This document shows positions 1 through 5,700 of a DNA stretch of 11,480 nt, piece by piece. This DNA is from Calditrichota bacterium (GTDB lineage: Bacteria > Calditrichota > Calditrichia > Calditrichales > Calditrichaceae), in contig JAJRSN010000075.1 of NCBI GenBank assembly GCA_024278715.1, forward strand, positions 1 through 11,480, in the 5' to 3' direction. Within the stretch, counting starts at the first letter, position 1. Each line of letters begins with the position of its first letter. The notes under the pieces are model-generated. The model searched no databases. It had not been told where the DNA came from and was given only the letters and a program-made list of their open reading frames with translations. The position numbers and the translations under genes are program-made.

Positions 1-230
1 AAGACAACGGCATCGGCATCGATCTCCAATATGCCGAACGTATCTTTAAGCCCTTTCAACGTCTTCATTCGCGTGAAGAATACGAAGGCTTCGGAATGGG
101 TCTTGCAATTTGCCGTCGGATTCTGGAACGTCACGGCGGCAATATTATCCTTCATAAAGCCACAAACGAAGGATCCACATTCATTGTAACTCTACCCAAA
201 AGTCAGACAAAAGTGAGGGATTTATCATGA
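1..230 (+). CDS. Sensor histidine kinase, C-terminal end (partial)
   Basis: The frame is open from the left edge and stops at TGA 228-230; the first full codon is at 3. The 75 visible residues are the end of a GHKL/HATPase_c domain, which binds ATP and phosphorylates a histidine in the missing N-terminal part. Visible are the G1 box (DNGIGID, first residues), the F-box region (IFKPFQRLHSREEYEG), the G2 lid (GFGMGLAI) followed by CRRILERHGG, and the terminal strand GSTFIVTLP. The FQRLHSREEYEG style is common in PAS- or phytochrome-type kinases paired with Rcp1-like receivers (family knowledge). The sensor domains and phosphoacceptor His lie outside the window, so the signal is unknown. The stop overlaps the next gene's ATG by 4 bp, which indicates one operon with coupled translation. 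Confidence 0.93.
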   Translation, partial: DNGIGIDLQYAERIFKPFQRLHSREEYEGFGMGLAICRRILERHGGNIILHKATNEGSTFIVTLPKSQTKVRDLS

Positions 231-685
231 ATTCCGGCGCCGAACCCATTATCTTGTTAATGGCTGAAGACGATCCGGACGATCGTCTCCTGGTGCGGGA
301 GGCGATGGAAGAGGGTCATCTTTTAAACGAATTGTATTTTGTGGAAGACGGCGTTCAGCTGCTTGATTACTTAAAACATCAGGGAGATTATGCGAACCCC
401 GAACAAGCTCCGTTTCCGGATTTGATTTTACTCGATTTAAACATGCCGCGCAAAGACGGACGCGAAGCTCTTCAGGAAATAAAAACCGATCCCAAATTAC
501 GTCGTATTCCGGTTATCGTTCTGACCACCTCCAAAGCGGAAGAAGACATCTTTCGGACTTACGATCTCGGTGTGGCTGGCTACATCACCAAACCGGTTAC
601 TTTTGACGGATTGATCGAAGTTATGAAAACCATTGCTCAATACTGGTTTCAGATAGTTAAACTTCCGCCTAAAATTATTGAATAA
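227..685 (+). CDS. Single-domain response regulator, CheY/Rcp1-like
   Basis: This 152-residue protein is a lone receiver domain with no output domain. The acidic pocket is AEDDPDD (D15, D16), the phosphoacceptor is D70 in LILLDLNMP, the switch Thr is in VLTTS (T100/T101), and the conserved Lys is K122 in ITKP. The short insertion between helix 2 and strand 3 (about residues 51-63, HQGDYANPEQAPF) is typical of the Rcp1 subfamily that pairs with phytochrome-like and PAS kinases. It should receive phosphate from the kinase encoded immediately upstream and signal by protein contact rather than by binding DNA; that is inference from the absence of an output domain. Start: ATG 227 lies inside the kinase stop (ATGA) with a GAGG Shine-Dalgarno at 215-218, 8 nt upstream. 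The last 20 residues beyond the receiver fold have no motif I recognise. Confidence 0.96.
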   Translation: MNSGAEPIILLMAEDDPDDRLLVREAMEEGHLLNELYFVEDGVQLLDYLKHQGDYANPEQAPFPDLILLDLNMPRKDGREALQEIKTDPKLRRIPVIVLTTSKAEEDIFRTYDLGVAGYITKPVTFDGLIEVMKTIAQYWFQIVKLPPKIIE

Positions 686-770
686 GAATAACGAAATTTC
701 CAAAGAAAATTCCTGATCATAAGGATATTCCGTCGCTTGCAGAGAGTAAAAAGAAAAAAGGATGAAGCTC

Positions 771-1466
771 ATGCGCGTTCATTTTATTCAACACGTTCCT
801 TTTGAAGGACCCGGCTGTATTTCCGCATTCCTGCAGCCAAATCATCAACTGAGTTACACGCATCTTTACCGCGGGGAGCCGCTCCCCTTGCCCGGACAAA
901 TTGACTGCCTAATAGTCATGGGCGGTCCGATGAGCATCTTTGACGAACAAAAATACCCGTGGTTAAAAGAAGAAAAGCTGTTTATTTCCGAAGTTATCGA
1001 ATCGGACAAAGTTGCGCTTGGGATATGTCTGGGTGCGCAGCTTATCGCACACGTTCTGGGAGCAAAAATAGAAAAAAACAAATATCGTGAAATCGGATGG
1101 TTTCCGATTTACTCGAGTTCCGCTATTAATAACACCATTTTAAAAGACGTGTTTCCCGCAGAATTGGAGGTCTTCCACTGGCACGGAGATACGTTTGAGC
1201 TTCCCCAAAATTCCGCTTTGATTGCTTCGAGCGAGGCGTGTAAAAATCAGGGATTCATTCTGGAAAATCGAATAATCGGTTTGCAGTTTCATTTGGAAGC
1301 CACACCCGAAACCGCCAAAGCGCTGATCGCACACGGTCGCCACGAATTGGACAACAGCCGTTATGTGCAGAGCGAACGGGAAATTTTATCTTCGCCGGCT
1401 AAATTCGACGCAATCAATAAAGTAATGTTCCGACTACTGCAACAAATTGAAAAACGGCGGTCTTAA
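771..1466 (+). CDS. Class I glutamine amidotransferase-like protein (GMP synthase GATase family)
   Basis: A stand-alone GATase1 domain of 231 residues, counted from 771. Enzymes of this fold hydrolyse glutamine to glutamate and ammonia, or act as gamma-glutamyl hydrolases. The oxyanion strand VMGGPMSIFD is at about 49-58, the nucleophile Cys86 is in ALGICLGAQLIA, and the His174/Glu176 pair is in GLQFHLEATP, so the triad is complete. The HWHGDTFELP motif (about 136-145) is typical of the YfeJ/GuaA-like stand-alone subgroup. No synthetase partner is encoded beside it, so the substrate is unknown. Start choice: an in-frame ATG lies at 762, but 771 has AGGA at 759-762 with an 8-nt spacer, and family members usually begin MR(V/I)H. 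The 762 start would add three residues. It sits about 85 bp after the response regulator and may share its transcript. Confidence 0.92.
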   Translation: MRVHFIQHVPFEGPGCISAFLQPNHQLSYTHLYRGEPLPLPGQIDCLIVMGGPMSIFDEQKYPWLKEEKLFISEVIESDKVALGICLGAQLIAHVLGAKIEKNKYREIGWFPIYSSSAINNTILKDVFPAELEVFHWHGDTFELPQNSALIASSEACKNQGFILENRIIGLQFHLEATPETAKALIAHGRHELDNSRYVQSEREILSSPAKFDAINKVMFRLLQQIEKRRS

Positions 1467-1492
1467 TCGCCGATTATTACTGCGGTTTGCTT

Positions 1493-1551
1493 ACGATTTT
1501 TCAACGCGCCGGCGCAGCGTTTGTCCGGAATTAATATCCGGTAAAAATCGT
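1493..1551. repeat. Nested inverted repeat after the amidotransferase gene
   Basis: The outer arms are ACGATTTTT (1493-1501) and AAAAATCGT (1543-1551), 9 bp and perfect. Between them lie a 10-bp perfect palindrome GCGCCGGCGC (1506-1515) and two copies of TCCGG (1524-1528 and 1537-1541), whose CCGG cores can pair across a short loop. Folded, this makes a three-way junction. It begins 27 bp after the amidotransferase stop and could serve as an mRNA 3' end or processing structure. There is no T-run directly after the second arm, so it is not a textbook intrinsic terminator. Confidence 0.4.
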
Positions 1552-1625
1552 TCGATTTTATTACAGGTAGGTTTAAGAAGACAAATACCTTTACGTTTCC
1601 GGCTTTTCATTCCCCTTTGGACGTA

Positions 1626-1645
1626 AGACCGACGATTTCCGGTCT
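1626..1645. repeat. Short hairpin, 6-bp stem
   Basis: AGACCG (1626-1631) pairs with CGGTCT (1640-1645) around an 8-nt loop. It directly follows two weaker stems (AGGTA/TACCT at 1565-1590 and TTACGT/ACGTAA at 1591-1626), which makes a run of adjacent hairpins ending 10 bp before the CRP/FNR-like operator. A stem of this length alone may be chance. Confidence 0.25.
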
Positions 1646-1655
1646 GAAGTTTTGA

Positions 1656-1671
1656 GGTGACATAAATCACA
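1656..1671. promoter_or_regulatory. CRP/FNR-family operator-like palindrome
   Basis: The site reads GGTGA-CATAAA-TCACA. It matches 9 of 10 positions of the classical CRP-type consensus TGTGA-N6-TCACA; the right half is perfect and the left has one change. Related regulators of this family (FNR, CooA, HcpR) bind similar spaced half-sites, so the cognate protein cannot be named. A plausible -10 element lies 30-40 bp downstream, which puts the site centre near -40 to -46, close to a class II activator position. The 10-mer GTGACATAAA within it recurs at 2613-2622 upstream of the PKS gene. Whether it is used, and in which direction, is inference. Confidence 0.45.
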
Positions 1672-1672
1672 A

Positions 1673-1702
1673 TAGACCTTAATCAGTCTTGTTAAATAGT
1701 AT
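1673..1702 (+). promoter_or_regulatory. Weak sigma70-like promoter candidate
   Basis: TAGACC (1673-1678, 4 of 6 to TTGACA) is separated by 18 bp from TAGTAT (1697-1702, 4 of 6 to TATAAT). An overlapping alternative -10 is TTAAAT (1692-1697). It lies just after the CRP/FNR-like palindrome, which would suit an activated promoter. Transcription would start near 1704-1709 and run into the gene-poor interval. Weak hexamers alone would not justify a call; the adjoining operator is the main reason for listing it. Confidence 0.25.
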
Positions 1703-1792
1703 TGTGGTAATGTCGGATTGTTCGTCAAAGACGATAGCATTTTTAATCTTTTCCGATCAAAAAGTGGAGGTTTTAATTTCAAGGAGGGAAAC

Positions 1793-2215
1793 TTGCCGCT
1801 GTTTTTACATTTCAAATCAAATAATTCGGATGCGCCCATAGGCGATTATCTTTTATCTCAGCTACTCCGGCGGCGGGTTATTTTTGTTTCCCGTGATTTT
1901 AAAACTTCCGAAAATTCAACATCCGTTTTGCCCGGGCAGGAACGCTTTGTTATCTTCGCCTCGGCGTTCTTCGGCGGCGTTGTCCGAGTATTAATGAAAT
2001 TGCGGCGGCAACTTCTGTCGATTCTCCCGATTTACCATTCAGCGCAAATAAACTCAACTGATTTCAAAATATTTTTAAAGCCGGAAATCGGGCATTGTGT
2101 TGTAAATAATGGTCGTCAGCCGCTTCCGACAAACACCCTACGGAATTTACGAAAATCGGCTCGGAAGCGGATACCCGAACATCCGGCGCCCTTAATTTGT
2201 AAAAATTACGGTTGA
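1793..2215 (+). CDS. Doubtful small reading frame, TTG start behind a perfect Shine-Dalgarno
   Basis: This frame encodes about 140 residues from TTG 1793. AAGGAGG at 1781-1787 stands 5 nt before the TTG, the strongest ribosome-binding sequence in the window, and a second GGAGG lies shortly upstream (1766-1770). The same frame stays open upstream to about 1718, but no ribosome-binding site precedes that point. I recognise no family. The product would be basic, with one modest hydrophobic run (FVIFASAFFGGVV, followed by RVLMKLRR) and an Arg/Lys-rich C-terminus. The 10-bp inverted repeat at 2120-2170 lies inside its 3' end, which argues for a structured or noncoding role, or for chance. It may be a chance frame in AT-rich DNA, a decayed gene, or an unrecognised small protein; I favour the first two. 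Confidence 0.2.
   Translation: MPLFLHFKSNNSDAPIGDYLLSQLLRRRVIFVSRDFKTSENSTSVLPGQERFVIFASAFFGGVVRVLMKLRRQLLSILPIYHSAQINSTDFKIFLKPEIGHCVVNNGRQPLPTNTLRNLRKSARKRIPEHPAPLICKNYG
2120..2170. repeat. Perfect 10-bp inverted repeat
   Basis: CCGCTTCCGA (2120-2129) and TCGGAAGCGG (2161-2170) are exact reverse complements separated by 31 nt. A 10-bp GC-containing perfect stem at this spacing is unlikely to be accidental in a 1.2 kb interval. As RNA it would form a stable stem with a large loop; as DNA it could be a binding site for a dimer with distant half-sites. No T-run follows, so it does not look like a terminator. Confidence 0.5.
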
Positions 2216-2361
2216 TGTTATTCAAAATGAGCCGATAAATAATTTTACTGTCAACCATATTGCCGACGCTCGAACCTGACAAAATATCGGAGCGGAGTAA
2301 AAGTTAAAAAAGAGATCGTTAAAAATTTCAAAAACATTTAACCAGGAGACGCCGGTTCATT

Positions 2362-2421
2362 ATGAATCACATTTATTATTCCGAAAAGGATTTAAGCCCG
2401 GGAAAATTTATTCTGCTTTGA
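2362..2421 (+). CDS. Tiny frame of 19 codons, continuing in frame past TGA to 2520
   Basis: ATG 2362 opens a frame of 19 residues (MNHIYYSEKDLSPGKFILL) that ends at TGA 2419-2421. AGGAG at 2344-2348 is a possible Shine-Dalgarno, though the 13-nt spacing is long. After the TGA the same frame continues for 32 sense codons of protein-like composition to TAG 2518-2520. This may be a leader peptide, the remains of a small gene broken by a nonsense mutation, or chance. I recognise no family. UGA recoding is considered and doubted under the rejected items. Confidence 0.15.
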   Translation: MNHIYYSEKDLSPGKFILL

Positions 2422-2444
2422 ATTATCGAAATCTATCGCGGTTC

Positions 2445-2489
2445 AGCCGTTCGTCCGGAATTTGTCGCCGTACTTTGCGGCAAACGGCT
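2445..2489. repeat. Two-part hairpin
   Basis: The outer stem is AGCCGTT (2445-2451) with AACGGCT (2483-2489), 7 bp and perfect. The inner stem is GCCG (2467-2470) with CGGC (2478-2481) around a 7-nt loop. The left side has a 15-nt bulge between the two stems. It lies about 110 bp before the putative terminator, and its role is unknown. Confidence 0.35.
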
Positions 2490-2556
2490 GCCGGAGAATA
2501 CAGTAATTCTTAAAGTTTAGTCCTTTAATCTTGCGGGATATCCTTTTTTGCCCTTG

Positions 2557-2599
2557 TTTAACCTGAATTTAACCCGGGTTTAACGGTTATTTGTTTTTT
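2557..2599 (+). terminator. Possible intrinsic terminator before the PKS promoter
   Basis: TAACC (2559-2563) can pair with GGTTA (2585-2589). Between them lies the palindrome AACCCGGGTT (2571-2580), which can itself fold as AAC/GTT with a CCGG loop, flanked by further partial symmetry. The structure is followed by TTT-G-TTTTTT (2590-2599). The stem is weak for a terminator and the palindrome could instead be a protein-binding site. Its position, 12 bp before the candidate PKS promoter, fits the end of an upstream transcription unit. Confidence 0.35.
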
Positions 2600-2610
2600 A
2601 AATGACAAGT

Positions 2611-2638
2611 TTGTGACATAAACAATGATTGGTAATAC
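2611..2638 (+). promoter_or_regulatory. Candidate promoter for the PKS/NRPS gene with a CRP/FNR-like half-site
   Basis: TTGTGA (2611-2616) and TAATAC (2633-2638) are separated by 16 bp and could serve as -35 and -10 elements; the -10 matches only 3 of 6 positions. The segment TGTGA-CATAAA (2612-2622) shares the 10-mer GTGACATAAA with the operator at 1656-1671, but the second half-site (CAATG) does not match TCACA. The distance from the -10 to the ATG at 2704 leaves a 5' leader of about 60 nt. This is a weak call based on position and the repeated 10-mer. Confidence 0.3.
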
Positions 2639-2703
2639 AAAAAATTTGATAATTTTAGCAGATTGAAAAATTTGAAAAAATTAAAGAAAGAGTAATCAGG
2701 CTT

Positions 2704-5700
2704 ATGAGCGAAATTAAAGACGATTCACGCATAAATCCGGATATATCCACTTTGGTTGAATTATTACGATGGCGGGCAAAGACCAAACCGGATCAGCGGG
2801 CTTATACTTATCTTAAAGATGACAACAAGTCCATTGAAATGACTTACGGCGAATTAGACTCACGGGCGCGGGCGCTGGCAGCCCTGCTTCAGAGTAAAGG
2901 GCTTAAGGGTAACAGGGCTTTATTGCTTTATCCTCCCGGATTGGATTACATTGTTGGATTTTTCGGCTGTCTGTACGCGGATGTGATTGCCGTTCCCGCC
3001 TACCCGCCTGACCCCAACCGTCTGAATCGTTCTTTACCCCGATTACAGGCAATCGTGAACGATTCAAAAACCACCATTGCCTTGACTACAGATTCCATTT
3101 TGTACATGGTGCGGATGATGCGTCTGGGGAATCGGCTGGGCAACACGCTCGGCAAAATGCCCTTCCTGCGCAAGTTCCGCACTACAATGCAATACTTCGG
3201 CAGTTCCAAAGGCGCTGTCGCCGAATCGAGAGCTCTGGGCGATCTGGAATGGATTTCGAGCGACAACATTCCCGGCAGCCTTTCGCAGGAATGGAAAGAA
3301 CCGGCTGTTTCCGAAGACACCATAGCCTTTTTGCAATACACCTCCGGCTCAACCGGCGATCCGAAGGGCGTAATTTTAACCCACGGAAATCTGCTGGCTA
3401 ATTCCAGAATCATTTACGACGTCATGGATTACCATACAAATTCCGAAGGCGTTTTCTGGATCCCTATTTATCACGACATGGGTTTAATAGGCAGTGTTTT
3501 ACAGCCCCTGTACGGAGAGGTTCCCAGCACGTTAATGTCTCCCATTGCTTTTCTGCAGAGACCTCTGCGCTGGCTCGACGCTTTAAACAATATTTCCAAA
3601 GATAAAATAATAGGCACCGCAGCTCCCAATTTTGCTTACGAACTTTGCATCAAAAAAGCCACGCCCGAACGGATTAAGCATCTCGATTTAAGTAATTGGG
3701 TGGTAGCTTTGAGCGGCGCTGAGCCGGTGCGTCCGGGAACGATCGATCGGTTCTCGGAAATTTTCAGCAAAGTCGGCTTTAAAAAGGAAGCCTTTTTCCC
3801 TGCTTATGGTTTGGCGGAAGCAACTCTAATGGTCACCGGGTCCAAAAGGAATGAAGGACCCATTTACATTCACGTTGACAAATACGCTTTAAAAAAGAAC
3901 AAAATTCTGGAAACACCCCCCGAAGATCCGAACTCTCAGACAATTGTGAGCTGCGGATATAATCATCCCTCACAAAGAATGGCGATCGTAAATCCGGACA
4001 CCTTTTTAGAATGCAAACCCGGCGAAATCGGTGAAATCTGGGTAAAAGGTCCCTCCGTTTCCCGCGGTTACTACGAACGCGAGGAAGAGACAAAAGAAAC
4101 TTTTCATAATTATCTGGCAGATACCAAAGAAGGACCGTTTTTGCGCACCGGCGATCTCGGTTTTATCAAAGACGGCAGATTGTTTGTCACCGGACGCGTA
4201 AAAGATTTGATTATTATTCGCGGCGCCAACCACTATCCTCAGGATATCGAATTAACGGTTGAGTCTTCGCATCCCGGGCTCCGCGCCGGATGTTCGGCTG
4301 CTTTTACTGTCGAACAAAACAGGCAGGAAGAGTTGGTTGTTGTCGCCGAGGTGAGGCACAGCAAAAACGCGGATTTTAACGAAATGATTGACGCCATCCG
4401 GCAGGCGATTGTCGCTAATCACGATTTGCAGGTTATGGCGGTGGTTCTGATTAAAGCCAGAACCATCAATAAAACATCCAGCGGTAAAATTCAGCGCCGC
4501 GCAACCAAAGAAGAATTCTTAAAAGGCACGCTGCATGTAGTGGCTGAATGGCGCGCGCAAAGTTCGGTGGGGGAATTACCGCAAGATACTACCGAATCGC
4601 AGCCTTCAATCGAAGAAACAGACGAAACAAAACCGGTAAAAGTCAAAGGCAAAACCGATCAGGAATTAGCCATCGAATCGTGGCTCGTTACCCAGATCGC
4701 CGAAACGCTCAATATTCCCAAGTCTCAGGTAGATGTCCGCAAACCGTTCATCAGCTTTGGGCTCGATTCCGCGCAGGCTGTCGGTTTAGCGGGTGATCTG
4801 GAAGATTATCTTGACAGATCTCTTCCGCCTACTTTAATCTGGGATTACCCCACTATCGAAGAATTAGCCCGTTATTTAGCCACCGAAGGTATTTCGACTC
4901 AGGAACGATGGATTAAGCAGCCACCCAAAGTACAACACGAAGAACCCATCGCCGTTATCGGAATGGCTGCCCGCTTCCCCAAAGCGCACGGCATTCAGGA
5001 ATTTTGGAAACTGCTTAAAAATAAAGCGGACGGCATCAGCGAAGTACCCCCCGACCGCTGGGATAAAGACGAATTTTACCATCCCGAGCCCGGAACGCCC
5101 GGTAAAATAGTTACAAAGTCCGCGGGATTTGTTGATAATGTTGATTTATTTGATGCACAGTTTTTCGGGATTTCTCCGCGGGAAGCGGTGCAAATCGATC
5201 CGCAGCAGCGGTTATTGTTAGAAGTAACCTGGGAGGCTCTGGAACATGCCGGACTTCCCGCAGAAAAGTTTATGGGAACCAAAACCGGCGTTTTTGTCGG
5301 AATAAGTTCCAACGATTACTCTCGTCTGCCTCAGTTGCAATTAGAAAAAATCGATCCTTACTCGGGCACGGGAAACGCCTTTAGCATTGCCGCAAACAGG
5401 ATATCTTATCTGTTTGATTTTCAGGGACCGAGCATGGCGCTGGATACAGCCTGTTCCTCTTCACTGGTGGCTGTTCATGAAGCCAGCCGAAGCCTTTTGA
5501 ACGGCGATTGCGACATGGCGGTGGCAGGCGGAGTTAACCTGATACTCACGCCCGAACTTTCTATTACCTTTTCTCAGGCGCACATGCTCTCATCCGACGG
5601 TCGCTGCAAGACATTTGACGCCGACGCCGACGGATACGGACGCGGAGAAGGCGCCGGTATTGTGGTGCTGAAGCGTCTTTCCGATGCCGTTAAGGACGGC

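Larger units (their letters stand above)
1467..2703. other. Long gene-poor interval (about 1.24 kb) before the PKS gene
   Basis: I find no protein in this stretch that I recognise on either strand. It is visibly richer in A+T than its neighbours. It holds several inverted repeats (1493-1551, 1565-1590, 1591-1626, 1626-1645, 1940-1969, 2120-2170, 2445-2489), a CRP/FNR-like operator (1656-1671), two weak short reading frames (1793-2215 and 2362-2520), and a palindrome followed by T residues (2557-2599). A simple reading is: the end of the upstream operon, then a possible separate small or noncoding transcription unit starting near 1705, then a terminator near 2600, then the PKS promoter. Short stems of 5-6 bp arise by chance in a stretch this long, so only the 10-bp repeat and the operator carry real weight. 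Confidence 0.6.

Noticed and set aside
1455..1472. Hairpin CGGCG/CGCCG over the amidotransferase stop codon as a terminator
   Set aside because: On the + strand no T-run follows. On the minus strand a T5 run follows, but no converging minus-strand gene is seen. It is too weak to list as a feature.
1718..1792. Upstream TTG start at 1718 for the 1793-2215 frame
   Set aside because: There is no ribosome-binding site before 1718, while a perfect one precedes 1793; the extension is not supported.
2111..2180. Integron attC-like recombination site
   Set aside because: The long imperfect symmetry looked suggestive, but the conserved RYYYAAC/GTTRRRY core sites are not present and there is no cassette array.
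2419..2489. TGA read as selenocysteine, with the downstream hairpin as a SECIS element
   Set aside because: The hairpin's apical loop lies about 50 nt after the TGA, further than is usual for bacterial SECIS elements, and no known selenoprotein family is recognisable.
3000..3413. Open frame of 137 codons on the minus strand
   Set aside because: It is antisense to the FAAL domain, which has clear motifs on the + strand; the product resembles no known family.
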